Assembly: GCA_001771575.1 (NCBI GenBank)
Contig: MEUD01000001.1
Span: 1,511,470 to 1,575,469, forward strand
Direction: 5' to 3'
Length of the DNA stretch: 64,000 nt
Source of the DNA: a candidate division WOR-1 bacterium RIFOXYB2_FULL_45_9
GTDB taxonomy: Bacteria > Margulisbacteria > WOR-1 > O2-12-FULL-45-9 > XYB2-FULL-48-7
In this document: in pieces, positions 7,043 through 15,246 of the stretch
How positions within the stretch are numbered: position 1 is the first letter of the stretch
Layout of the letters: every line of letters starts with the position of its first letter
Notes under the pieces: generated by a model
Seen by the model: only the letters and a program-made list of their open reading frames with translations
Told to the model about the DNA's origin: nothing
Databases searched by the model: none
Translations under genes and position numbers: made by a program

Positions 7043-9296
7043 TTTTTTCGGTAAACTTCGCGGTTTACCGGGGATATCCATTAATGATTGGTTGATCGTC
7101 CTTTTCTTTCTTGGGCTTGTCCTTATATTTTTTGCCAAGTTCTTGACGGGTGAAACGGTCTTTGCCTTTAAAGACCTTTCCCGCTATTTTTACCCGCTCC
7201 GTTATTTAATGGTCGAGCAGGTCAAATCGGGCCATTGGCCGCTCTGGAACCCGTATATTTACTGTGGCTATCCTCTCCTGGCCACGATGCAGGTTTGCTT
7301 TTTTTATCCGTTGACCTTGATCTACTATCTTTTGCCGTTCGCGCTCGCTTTTAATTACTATATTATTTCGCATTATTTCCTGGCTGCTCTTTTTATGTAT
7401 TTGCTCCTCCGCCATTATTATTTAACAAGAGGGGGGGCCGCGTTCGGAGGGATAGTTTTCGCTTTTTCCGGTTATTTGCTTTCTGTTTCCAACATGAACA
7501 CCTCTCTCTCGGGGGTCATTTGGCTTCCGCTGGCCTTGTTGTTATGGGATCGAGCTATTAAAGGGGGAGGGATTGGGAACTATCTTGCCTTCTCGCTGGT
7601 TTCCGCCGTGATGCTCCTGGGCGGCGAGCCGACGATCATATATTTTTCTTACTGGTTATTTTTTGCTTATGGGCTGGTCTTTGCCCAAAAGAAACTATTG
7701 AGCCTGGTTGGTCTGGCGGGAGCCGGCTTGCTGACCGTTGGCCTCTGCGCCGTCCAGCTCTTCCCCTTTTTCGAACTGGCTAAATTTTCCGACCGGGTGG
7801 CGGCGAACTATTTGTTGATCAGCTCGTCATCTTTTCCGCCGAGGGAGATCATTTCGCTGGTTTTTCCTTTTTTCTTCGGTAACCCGGGACAGTTTGGCGG
7901 GTACACCGACATTTTGCTCGGTTCGGTCCAGCAAAGCTGGCTCATCTCGCCGTATTTTGGGCTCCTTCCTCTTTTCTTTGTCTTTCTTACGGTCCGTTCC
8001 AACTTGAAGGGGGCCTTTTTTTGGGGAGCGGCGCTGGTTTCCCTGTTAATGGCTTTGGGCCATTACAGCTTTCTTTTTCCGCTCGCCTACAAGATAATCC
8101 CCGGTGTCTCCTTGATCCGTTATCCGGTGAAATATATGTTCATGGCCTCGTTCTCCTTTACTCTTTTGGCCGCCTTTGGCTTTGATCGTTTTTTGAGACT
8201 TATTGCCGATCCGGCGTGGACAAAAAAGCTGGTCAACGTCCTGCAGTTGATCGTCGGGGTTTGTTTGATCGCGGCGGTCGTTGTTTATCTCAATATCAAT
8301 AATATCTTCTTTCTTTTGGCCGCGAAATATTCCCGGAGCATCCCGGCCTATTTTTTTAATCTTCTCTACAAGATCATAGAGTTCAATTCCCAATCTTTGT
8401 TTTTCATGGTCGTTTACCTTGGGGCTTTGCTGATGATCGTTTCCCTTTTCGCCCGCGGATCGATCTCACGGCAATGGCTGATCGGCGCGGTTTTGCTGGT
8501 CACGGCCGCTGACCTGATGTCGAGCGGCGTGCCGGTCGCGCTTGGCGCGCCGCGGGAGGCTTTTACCGTCGAACCCCAGAGCTACAGACGGATAAAGGAG
8601 GCTAGCGGCCAGTGGCGGGTCTTTTTTACTCCGGAGCTTGAGCAGGACAATAAGACGATCTCCGGGGATGATTACGTTGAAGCGATGCTTAACGCCAAGG
8701 AGAATTTCGCCGCCAACTGGCACATCTTGTATCGATTGCAGAACTTCAGCGGCTATGAATCGATCAAGCCGGGAGGGCTTTACGTAGACTACTGGAACAG
8801 TTTTTCCGGTCCGCGGCTTGGGGGAAAACTTGGCCTTTTAAACTCCGCCAGCGTCCGCTATATCGCCTCCAGTAAACCGCTCGATCTCCCTGGATTGAAG
8901 CGGATCAGCCGGCGCCACGCCTGCGGGACCGACCTGATCCTTTATGAAAACAGAAGCGCTTTGCCCAAGGCTCGCTTTAGCGATGGGTTGGGGGAGGCTA
9001 AAATTACCGCTTCCGACTTTGACCGGGTCGAGATTACGACCTCCCATCGGCTTGGCGGCAAGCTTATTTTGGCCGACCGCCATTATCCCGGCTGGCGGTG
9101 TTATGTCGACGGAAGAGAAACTTCAATTAACAAAACCGAAGGGTTTTTCCGCTCCTGCCTTGTCCCGGCTGGTAAACATCGGGTTGTCTATACATATCGG
9201 CCAAGGAGCTTTTTTTGGGGAGGGATGGTTAGCCTGGCGACCATGATCGGTATGCTCGCTTTGTTCATTAAAAATGGGGTGGACGACCGGAATTGA
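7026..9296 (+). CDS. YfhO-family multi-pass membrane protein
   Basis: A 756-aa protein with a dozen or more membrane helices and a roughly 180-residue soluble C-terminal region ending in one more helix. The N-terminal RYFYPLRY...WNPYIYCGYPLLATMQ segment matches YfhO/GT-C-type proteins, which are linked to glycosylation of lipoteichoic acids or other envelope polymers. Here the exact acceptor is unknown. ATG 7026 is the first plausible start and lies inside the end of the ABC ATPase gene. The last 22 nt (codons for NGVDDRN) lie antisense over the tRNA-His gene, an unusual convergent overlap. Confidence 0.8.
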   Translation: MSFFRNFFGKLRGLPGISINDWLIVLFFLGLVLIFFAKFLTGETVFAFKDLSRYFYPLRYLMVEQVKSGHWPLWNPYIYCGYPLLATMQVCFFYPLTLIYYLLPFALAFNYYIISHYFLAALFMYLLLRHYYLTRGGAAFGGIVFAFSGYLLSVSNMNTSLSGVIWLPLALLLWDRAIKGGGIGNYLAFSLVSAVMLLGGEPTIIYFSYWLFFAYGLVFAQKKLLSLVGLAGAGLLTVGLCAVQLFPFFELAKFSDRVAANYLLISSSSFPPREIISLVFPFFFGNPGQFGGYTDILLGSVQQSWLISPYFGLLPLFFVFLTVRSNLKGAFFWGAALVSLLMALGHYSFLFPLAYKIIPGVSLIRYPVKYMFMASFSFTLLAAFGFDRFLRLIADPAWTKKLVNVLQLIVGVCLIAAVVVYLNINNIFFLLAAKYSRSIPAYFFNLLYKIIEFNSQSLFFMVVYLGALLMIVSLFARGSISRQWLIGAVLLVTAADLMSSGVPVALGAPREAFTVEPQSYRRIKEASGQWRVFFTPELEQDNKTISGDDYVEAMLNAKENFAANWHILYRLQNFSGYESIKPGGLYVDYWNSFSGPRLGGKLGLLNSASVRYIASSKPLDLPGLKRISRRHACGTDLILYENRSALPKARFSDGLGEAKITASDFDRVEITTSHRLGGKLILADRHYPGWRCYVDGRETSINKTEGFFRSCLVPAGKHRVVYTYRPRSFFWGGMVSLATMIGMLALFIKNGVDDRN

Positions 9297-9353
9297 ACCG
9301 GCAACCCTCAGATCCACAATCTGATGCTCTAACCAAATTGAGCTACGCCCACC
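9275..9353 (-). tRNA. tRNA-His (GTG)
   Basis: A full cloverleaf on the minus strand: acceptor GTGGGCG/CGTCCAC, an extra G at -1 facing C73 (hallmark of tRNA-His), anticodon loop TTGTGGA, and an encoded CCA at 9275-9277. A TATTAT box lies about 20 nt upstream (near 9380). The 3' half overlaps the end of the oppositely oriented YfhO-family gene. Confidence 0.95.
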
Positions 9354-9414
9354 ACGCTGATCTGCCGTCTATTTAATAATACCACAGTTAATGTCGGATT
9401 TCACCGCCCTCGTC

Positions 9415-9443
9415 TTGACACGATCAGCCCGCTGGGGTAAGGT
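9415..9443 (+). promoter_or_regulatory. Promoter of the deoxyhypusine-synthase-like gene
   Basis: TTGACA (9415-9420), a 17-nt spacer and TAAGGT (9438-9443, a weak -10). ATG 9454 follows after 10 nt without an SD. Confidence 0.45.
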
Positions 9444-9453
9444 CAAAGGTAGC

Positions 9454-10503
9454 ATGGATAAACGATTAAAAAAGCGCCTGCTGAAAGAGCGGGTCAAACA
9501 GGTCAGGATCGGTAAAAAAACCACGGTCGCGGAATTGGTCGAAGCGATGGGGGAGATGTCGATCCAGGCCCGGAACATCGGCGAATGCGCCAGGGTCCTG
9601 GAGCGGATCTACGCCGATAAGAAACGGCCGACCGTCATGCTTGGCCTGGCCGGGCCGCTGATCGCCGCCGGTCTGCGGCGGGTGATCAGGGACCTGGTCG
9701 TTATTGGCGCGGTCGACGTGATCGTTTCGACCGGGGCGATAATTTACCAGGACGTTTACGCCGCGCTGGGCCATGGCCATTTTCTCGGCACCCCTGACGC
9801 CGAAGACAATACTCTGCGCGATCTGCGGATCGATCGGATCTACGACACTTACATTGACGAGGACGCGGTCTGGCGGACCGATCGTTATTGTGGAGAGGTT
9901 GCCGACAAAATGGCTCCCGGCAATTATTCCAGCCGCGCTTATCTCGAAGCGCTGGCCGACGCGATCAGCGATGAAGAATCCATCCTCTACCAGTGCCGCA
10001 AGCTCGGGGTGCCGGTCTTTTGCCCGGCCCTTAACGATTCGTCGATTGGCATCGGGTTGACCGAACACCGGGTCCGCTGTTTGAAGGAAGGGCGGGCGGG
10101 GATCGCCATCGACTCGATCCAGGACAACCACGAACTGGTCCAGATCGTTGTGAAGTCCAAATCGACCGCCGCTTTTTACGTCGCGGGGGGCGTTCCCAAG
10201 AACTACATTAACGACTCTATCGTCATGGGCTATATTTACGGCTTGGATCGCGGGCACGATTACGCTCTTCAGGTGACGACCGCGGTCACGGCCGATGGCG
10301 GCTTGTCGAGCTCGACCTTAAAAGAGGGGCGCTCCTGGGGAAAGATCAAAAAAGAAGCGAACGTGGCCATGGCCTGGGTTGAGCCGAGCGTCGCCCTTCC
10401 CTTGCTGGCCGGATACGTTATTGGGAAGGATCTGACCGCCGGCAGGACCCGCCTGCGATACGGCTGGGAGAGCGGGACATTAAAAAAACTGCGGCCTATT
10501 TAA
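9454..10503 (+). CDS. Deoxyhypusine synthase-like protein
   Basis: A 349-aa member of the deoxyhypusine synthase/homospermidine synthase superfamily. These enzymes use NAD to transfer the aminobutyl group of spermidine to a lysine (eIF5A) or to an amine. The NAD-fold motifs STGAIIYQD and GHGHFLGTP are present, and the segment RSWGKIKKEA contains the lysine (K297) equivalent to the catalytic enzyme-imine lysine of DHS. Bacteria lack eIF5A, so a polyamine product such as homospermidine or a lineage-specific target is more likely (inference). ATG 9454 fits the conserved start and the promoter. An upstream in-frame start would overlap the promoter. Confidence 0.85.
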   Translation: MDKRLKKRLLKERVKQVRIGKKTTVAELVEAMGEMSIQARNIGECARVLERIYADKKRPTVMLGLAGPLIAAGLRRVIRDLVVIGAVDVIVSTGAIIYQDVYAALGHGHFLGTPDAEDNTLRDLRIDRIYDTYIDEDAVWRTDRYCGEVADKMAPGNYSSRAYLEALADAISDEESILYQCRKLGVPVFCPALNDSSIGIGLTEHRVRCLKEGRAGIAIDSIQDNHELVQIVVKSKSTAAFYVAGGVPKNYINDSIVMGYIYGLDRGHDYALQVTTAVTADGGLSSSTLKEGRSWGKIKKEANVAMAWVEPSVALPLLAGYVIGKDLTAGRTRLRYGWESGTLKKLRPI

Positions 10504-10657
10504 GGTTTGACGAATGGAGCAGGCTGGAAACGATAAAGATCCCCGGCAGGATCAGCATGAAGAAGAGAGAAGCGGAAGGATTGGTCAACGTGTTCCCATA
10601 AAGCCAGGAGACGCCGGAGATCATTGTCGCCCCGATCCATAAATTATTTTTGTTCAT
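10496..10657 (-). CDS. Small membrane protein, 53 aa
   Basis: A short reading frame on the minus strand with a strong SD (GAGGGGG) 7 nt before ATG 10657. The 53-residue product begins MNKNNLWIGATMISGVSWLY, and a second hydrophobic stretch (LFFMLILPGIFIVSSLL) ends shortly before the C-terminus, so it probably spans the membrane twice. It overlaps the convergent deoxyhypusine-synthase-like gene by 8 nt and lies 14 nt after the PLD gene, so it may close the carotenoid operon. No family recognised. Confidence 0.6.
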   Translation of the reverse strand: MNKNNLWIGATMISGVSWLYGNTLTNPSASLFFMLILPGIFIVSSLLHSSNLK

Positions 10658-10671
10658 AACGCGCCCCCTCA

Positions 10672-11199
10672 TTAACGAATAAATTTATCATAGTATAACA
10701 CATCAAATTCGCGATTAAAGGCTTGAACGATCTCTTCCCCTTTCAGGAAAATGGCGTTCTCGTAATTGTTCTTTTCGGCGTTATCGGTCCAATTGTACGA
10801 GCCGGTCACCACTTCCCGCTCGTCGAAGACCGCGAACTTGTTGTGCATAATGCCGCGGCCTTTTCCCTTGGCGATCTTTATCTTGAGCCCCTTTTTCTGC
10901 AAATAGGCGATCTCCGAATGCTTCCCCCGGGATTGAGAGAGGTCGGCGACGATCCTGACGTCGACCCCCCGTTTCTTGGCCGACTCCAGCGCCCAGGCGA
11001 TCTCGCCGGAAGTTAAACTGAAGATCGCGATCTTGATGCTTTTTTTTGAGAGATTGATCCGGGAGATGATCTTATCCCTGGTCCCGCCGTTGGGAGAAAA
11101 AGAGACCTGGATCGAATCGGCCGAAATGGCTGACGCCGGCTGGAGAGCGGCCGCGCCGATCAGGAGCAAAATAAAGAGGGCGGTGATGACCTTTTTCAT
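10672..11199 (-). CDS. Phospholipase D-like nuclease, secreted
   Basis: A 175-aa protein with an N-terminal signal peptide (MKKVITALFILLLIGAAALQ) and one HKD motif: HNKFAVFD followed by VTGSYNWTDNAEKNNYEN. A single HKD and this length match the Nuc/PLD6-type endonucleases, which work as homodimers and cleave nucleic acid, or sometimes phospholipid. With its signal peptide it should act in the periplasm or outside. It starts in an ATGA overlap with the lycopene cyclase gene, so it is co-transcribed with the carotenoid genes, an unexpected partner. Confidence 0.85.
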   Translation of the reverse strand: MKKVITALFILLLIGAAALQPASAISADSIQVSFSPNGGTRDKIISRINLSKKSIKIAIFSLTSGEIAWALESAKKRGVDVRIVADLSQSRGKHSEIAYLQKKGLKIKIAKGKGRGIMHNKFAVFDEREVVTGSYNWTDNAEKNNYENAIFLKGEEIVQAFNREFDVLYYDKFIR

Positions 11200-11882
11200 G
11201 GCCGTATTTTACCTTGTTTTTGGTCGACCGCCAAATAAACAACCAAATAGAGAGTGAGGAGAAGAAAATTATAGACAAAGTCTTCGGCGGGAATGCTCAA
11301 GATCCTCCAGCCGATGATCGCCGAAGGCTTATAAATGACTACCGGTAGAGAGGTTAGGAAGTAATTAAAGACCAGGAAGAACATGAACGAGGCGGCCAGG
11401 TAGAGCCAGTAGAACAGGGAGGAGAAAAGGGTCCGCAAACGAAAAGCGGCGTAAACTAAAAATAGGCCGGTTGCGCCAAAGACCAGGGCGCTGTAATCCC
11501 GGCTCAAGAGCGAGAGGGAGGCCAGAAAAAAAAGGCCGGCCGCGCCTAAGATAACCTGACGGCTGAAGGGGACCGGGAAGTCGACGGAAAAATGACGGAG
11601 CGACTCATAAATGAAAAGACAGCTAAAAGGGACCACCACAAAGAAAAGGACCTCTTCCAGCGGGAGGCCCAAAAAATAAATGGTGGAGACATAAGCCGGA
11701 TTGAACCCCCAGTCGCCGCGCCCGGTGACCAGGATATCCCAGACGATAAAAGCTCCTCCGACGACCAGCGTGGCCGCCGCCCAGGACATAAGATGGCGCC
11801 GGAAATAACTAAATTTGGGATGACAGGTAAGAAGGAGAGGGCCTAAGAGGATCAAGATGTCCAGGATTAAATAGAAGCTCAT
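11196..11882 (-). CDS. Lycopene cyclase domain protein (fused CrtYc-CrtYd type)
   Basis: A 228-aa membrane protein with about six to seven helices and two copies of the short lycopene-cyclase repeat. The first repeat carries GLPLEEVLFFVVVPF, matching the PLEE motif of CrtYc. The second carries LSIPAEDFVYNFLLLTLYL, matching the P-x-ED motif of CrtYd. In actinobacteria the two are separate subunits, while archaea and some other bacteria have the fused form as here. It would cyclise lycopene ends to beta-ionone rings after CrtB and CrtI. It overlaps crtB and the PLD gene by 4 nt each. Confidence 0.85.
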   Translation of the reverse strand: MSFYLILDILILLGPLLLTCHPKFSYFRRHLMSWAAATLVVGGAFIVWDILVTGRGDWGFNPAYVSTIYFLGLPLEEVLFFVVVPFSCLFIYESLRHFSVDFPVPFSRQVILGAAGLFFLASLSLLSRDYSALVFGATGLFLVYAAFRLRTLFSSLFYWLYLAASFMFFLVFNYFLTSLPVVIYKPSAIIGWRILSIPAEDFVYNFLLLTLYLVVYLAVDQKQGKIRP

Positions 11883-12721
11883 TTTGACCTCCTTGCGATA
11901 AGCGGGCAGGCGTTAAGGAGCGCCCGGCCAATGATCAGCCTCCTTGGCGGCTTGACCGTTTCTTTGAAAACGATCAGCGGGTCGAGGTCGATTTGCCTGG
12001 CGGTCCAGGCGTACATATCGGCCGCTGTCTTGATCGGGACGAAACAGCGCCAGGAGAGATAGCGGTAACCGGGGTCAGCTTCCGCCTGCCACTGACGGTA
12101 ATAAGCGAGCTGGCCGCCGATGAAGGCGGCGAATCGTTCCGGCAGGCGGCGAGCCGCTCTTTCTTCCAGTGAATCCAGGCCGAATTTTTCCAGTTCAGAA
12201 GTTGGCAGATAGCGTCGCCCGAGCAACTGGTCTTCCCGAATATCCCGGATAAAATTGATGTACTGCATCGCTTTTCCCAGGGCCTTGGCCATAGGATAAC
12301 TCTTTTCCGGCAAGCCTAAGATTGCCGCCATCATCAGGCCAACGACTTCCGCCGAGCCGTACATGTAATTTTCCGTCTCCTCCAGTGTGGCGTAGATCTT
12401 TTTATCCAGGTCTTGTTCCATGGCGGAGAGGAACGCGTCGATCCATTCCGGTCGGAAGCCTCTTTTGTCCGCCAGCTTGACGAACCAATCGATGACCGGA
12501 TCTCCCGATGGCAAGCCCCGCCGGGCGATCCGGTAGTTTTCCCGGAAAATAAGGAACCCACTCTTGTCTTGCGGGATCGCGTCGACAAAGTCGTCGGCCC
12601 GGCGGACGAAGGCGTAAAGGGTGAAGACATCCTCCTTGACCTCCCGAGGGAAAAAGAGCGAACTGTAAAAATAGGTCCGGCTCCCTTTTTTGAATATGAC
12701 GGTCTTCAGTTTATCGGGCAT
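11879..12721 (-). CDS. crtB: Phytoene/squalene synthase family protein
   Basis: A 280-aa trans-isoprenyl diphosphate synthase. It carries the two Asp-rich Mg-binding motifs: RRADDFVD near the N-terminus and NFIRDIREDQLLGRRYLP in the middle. It condenses two prenyl diphosphates head to head to phytoene (C40) or dehydrosqualene (C30). Neighbouring crtI and cyclase genes favour a carotenoid product. The start lies 11 nt inside the end of crtI and the stop overlaps the cyclase gene by 4 nt, so translation is probably coupled. Confidence 0.93.
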   Translation of the reverse strand: MPDKLKTVIFKKGSRTYFYSSLFFPREVKEDVFTLYAFVRRADDFVDAIPQDKSGFLIFRENYRIARRGLPSGDPVIDWFVKLADKRGFRPEWIDAFLSAMEQDLDKKIYATLEETENYMYGSAEVVGLMMAAILGLPEKSYPMAKALGKAMQYINFIRDIREDQLLGRRYLPTSELEKFGLDSLEERAARRLPERFAAFIGGQLAYYRQWQAEADPGYRYLSWRCFVPIKTAADMYAWTARQIDLDPLIVFKETVKPPRRLIIGRALLNACPLIARRSK

Positions 12722-14186
12722 GGTTTTGGGCGATCTCGCGGCTGACGATCTGGGCGGAGATCAAGACCATGGGGAGTCCGATGCCGGGGTGGGTGTAACC
12801 GCCGGTATAATATAGGTTGGAGATTTTTTTGCTTTGATGGCTGGGTCGGAAGACCGCGGTTTGAAAAAGGGTATGAGCGAGCCCCAGAGCGGTCCCTTTA
12901 TAGGAGTTGTAAGCCTGGGTGAACGCTTTTTGGGCGAAGGTCTGTTGATAGACGATGTTTGGGCGGATCTCTTCTCCGGTTAATTTTTCAAGATGGGCGA
13001 CCACCTGGTCAAAATACTTTTGCCTGATGAGCGGGGTGTCGACCAGTCCGGCCGCCACGGGGACCAGGACAAAGATGGTCTCTCCTCCCGGTGGAGCGAC
13101 CAATGGGTCGGTTTTTGACGGACAGCTGACGTAATAGGAGAAATGCTCCGGCCAGGCCGGCTTGTCAAAGAGCGTTTTAAAATGCTCATCCCAGGAGGGG
13201 TCAAGATACAAATTGTGATGGTGAAGACCTGGTATTTTTTTATTTAACCCAATATACAGCAGAACGGCCGATGGTCCCATTTTCCGGCTTTCCCAATAGC
13301 GAGGAGGATAGGAGACCGCCTCTTTTGCCAGCAGGGTCGTTTCGGCGTGCTGATAGTCGGCGTTGACCAGGACGATATCGGCGGGAAAAGTCCCTTTGTC
13401 GGTGACGACGCCGGTCGCCTTTTTACCGTTGGTCTCGATCCGGGTGACGTTGTGTCCGCAGAGGATCCTGACTCCGAGCGACGCGCCGAGCTGGCAGAGC
13501 GCCTCCGGGACCGCTCCGATCCCGCTGTCGGGATACCAGACCCCAAGGCCGAAATCGACGTGCGACATTATTGAGTAAAGGGCCGGCGTGTTTCTTGGAG
13601 AGCCTCCCAGAAAAACGACCGTGTATTCCAGGATTTGCCGGAGCCGTTTCTCGGCAAAAAACCTTCTGACATAACGGTCGAGGCTTTCAAAAATATGAAG
13701 ACGCGGCCCCTGGGAGATGATCCGCCAATTGAAAAAATCAAGCAGGGAATGGTATTCGCGCCCGATAAAATCTTTCATCGCGACATTATATTGATAAGCC
13801 GCGTTCTTGAGATACTGATCGAGCTTTTTTGCTCCTCCCGGTTCGAGTTGTTCAAAGAGCTTTCCGACCTTTTGCTGGTCGGCCGGAATATCATGGGCTT
13901 CGTCGCCGAAAAAGACCCGATAATTTGGGTCGAGCCTGCGCAGTTGGTAGTAATCGGAGGGGGTTTTGCCGAAGAGGGCGAAAAACTCTTCGAAAACTTC
14001 CGGCATCAGGTACCAGGAAGGGCCCAGGTCGAAAGTAAACCCGCCCGTTTTCATGACCCGGGCCCGGCCGCCGGGAGATGGGTTTTTTTCCAGTACGGTG
14101 ACGGCGAACCCGGATTTGGCCAGCAGGGCCGCCGCCGCCAGCCCGCCGCAACCAGCTCCGACGATAATGACCTCTTTTTTTGCCAT
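12711..14186 (-). CDS. crtI: Phytoene desaturase, CrtI type
   Basis: A 491-aa FAD-dependent desaturase, first gene of the leftward carotenoid operon. The N-terminus holds the dinucleotide-binding GAGCGGLAAAALLAKSG followed by the conserved PGGRARV and GPSWYLMPEVFEEFF segments. The C-terminus holds the CrtI signature NLYYTGGYTHPGIGLPMVL. It introduces conjugated double bonds into phytoene at the membrane. No SD is present. A TTGCCA-N17-TAAAAT promoter ends 9 nt before the ATG, so the operon mRNA should be leaderless. Confidence 0.95.
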   Translation of the reverse strand: MAKKEVIIVGAGCGGLAAAALLAKSGFAVTVLEKNPSPGGRARVMKTGGFTFDLGPSWYLMPEVFEEFFALFGKTPSDYYQLRRLDPNYRVFFGDEAHDIPADQQKVGKLFEQLEPGGAKKLDQYLKNAAYQYNVAMKDFIGREYHSLLDFFNWRIISQGPRLHIFESLDRYVRRFFAEKRLRQILEYTVVFLGGSPRNTPALYSIMSHVDFGLGVWYPDSGIGAVPEALCQLGASLGVRILCGHNVTRIETNGKKATGVVTDKGTFPADIVLVNADYQHAETTLLAKEAVSYPPRYWESRKMGPSAVLLYIGLNKKIPGLHHHNLYLDPSWDEHFKTLFDKPAWPEHFSYYVSCPSKTDPLVAPPGGETIFVLVPVAAGLVDTPLIRQKYFDQVVAHLEKLTGEEIRPNIVYQQTFAQKAFTQAYNSYKGTALGLAHTLFQTAVFRPSHQSKKISNLYYTGGYTHPGIGLPMVLISAQIVSREIAQNHAR

Positions 14187-14195
14187 GCTGGTCGA

Positions 14196-14224
14196 ATTTT
14201 ACCGTATTGGTTAGGCTTTGGCAA
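14196..14224 (-). promoter_or_regulatory. crtI promoter (leaderless architecture)
   Basis: On the minus strand TTGCCA (14224-14219), a 17-nt spacer and TAAAAT (14201-14196), 9 nt from the ATG. Its -35 box is 4 nt from the -35 box of the divergent promoter at 14229-14256, so the two units may compete. Confidence 0.6.
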
Positions 14225-14228
14225 ACGG

Positions 14229-14256
14229 TTGACAATGAGATAAATCGTAGTAGCAT
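14229..14256 (+). promoter_or_regulatory. Promoter of the Lol-like operon
   Basis: TTGACA (14229-14234), a 16-nt spacer and TAGCAT (14251-14256). The gene has a short leader with a GGAGGAGG SD before ATG 14284. Confidence 0.5.
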
Positions 14257-14283
14257 TATGGCAGTTGCCGGAGGAGGTAGACC

Positions 14284-15246
14284 ATGCCATTAGCTTTGCT
14301 TGATAACGTGACCAAGAGTTATTCGCCAAAGGAAGCTCCCGCCCTAAAAAACGCCAATCTGGCGATTGAAGCCGGAGAATTGGTCCTGATCTATGGGCCG
14401 AACGGAGCGGGGAAGAGCACCCTCCTGCGCCTCCTTGGCGGCCTGGAGAAACCTACGGACGGCAAGATCTATTTGGACGGTAAAAATATTTCACGGCTCC
14501 GTTCCGATCTGCTGGCGGAGGTCAGGCGGCGCGATCTTGGTTTTTTATCTCCGGAGGCCGACCTTATTCCAATCCTGACGGTTTTTGAGAACGTTGAATT
14601 GCCGCTCCAGCTCGCGAAAATAGGTAAAACCGGCGAGCGGCGGGAGAGGGTCAAGCAGATCCTGGAAGAACTTGGACTTGGCGGCTTAGCTGGGAAAAAA
14701 CCAGCCGATCTTTCTCCTCTTGAGCGGCAGAGAACGGCGCTGGCGGCGGCGGCGGTCAAGGCGCCGCTCCTGATCTTGGCTGATGAACCGACCGCTCGTC
14801 TCGACGTTAAATCGGCCCTCGAATTTCTGGCGAGCATTGTTGAGATCAACAAGAAAAGAAAAACCACTATTTTGGTCGCGGGGGATGATCTGGTCCTTTC
14901 CCGCTACTTGCCCAGAGTGATCAAGCTTTATGGCGGTGTGATCGAGGGTGGAGAGGCCAAAATCGAGCCGCCAAAAGTCGCGCCGCCGGTCGACCTTGCC
15001 GCGGCCAAACCGAAACCGCCGGTCGTTATCGTTCCCGCCGCTCCACCGATAAAAATAATCCCGCCGGTCGACATTGCCGCGGCCAAACCCAAGCCGCCTG
15101 AACCGGAGGCCGAGAAAAAACCTGTTCCCGTCAAAACCATTCCGGAAAAGAGGGAAGAAGGGGTCCCGGTTTACGAGATCAAGCTTTCCGATCTGCAAAG
15201 TCCCCTGATCAAACCGCCCGAAAACAGAGGGAAGGATGCTCTTTAG
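14284..15246 (+). CDS. LolD/MacB-type ABC ATPase with repeat tail
   Basis: A 320-aa protein. Residues 1-220 are an ABC ATPase of the LolD/MacB/FtsE class: Walker A GPNGAGKST, Walker B LILADEPTARLD. The signature is degenerate, LSPLERQR instead of LSGGQxQR. The last roughly 95 residues are a Pro/Ala/Lys-rich tail with a repeated unit (PPVDLAAAKPKPP, then PPVDIAAAKPKPP), probably an unstructured arm. With the two FtsX-like permeases and the LolA-like protein downstream it forms a lipoprotein-release or MacB-like system at the inner membrane. It has a strong SD and overlaps the next gene by 11 nt. Confidence 0.85.
   Translation: MPLALLDNVTKSYSPKEAPALKNANLAIEAGELVLIYGPNGAGKSTLLRLLGGLEKPTDGKIYLDGKNISRLRSDLLAEVRRRDLGFLSPEADLIPILTVFENVELPLQLAKIGKTGERRERVKQILEELGLGGLAGKKPADLSPLERQRTALAAAAVKAPLLILADEPTARLDVKSALEFLASIVEINKKRKTTILVAGDDLVLSRYLPRVIKLYGGVIEGGEAKIEPPKVAPPVDLAAAKPKPPVVIVPAAPPIKIIPPVDIAAAKPKPPEPEAEKKPVPVKTIPEKREEGVPVYEIKLSDLQSPLIKPPENRGKDAL

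Noticed and set aside
9466..10257. Minus-strand open frame of 263 codons opposite the DHS-like gene
   Set aside because: It is antisense to a protein with intact catalytic motifs and has no SD or promoter.
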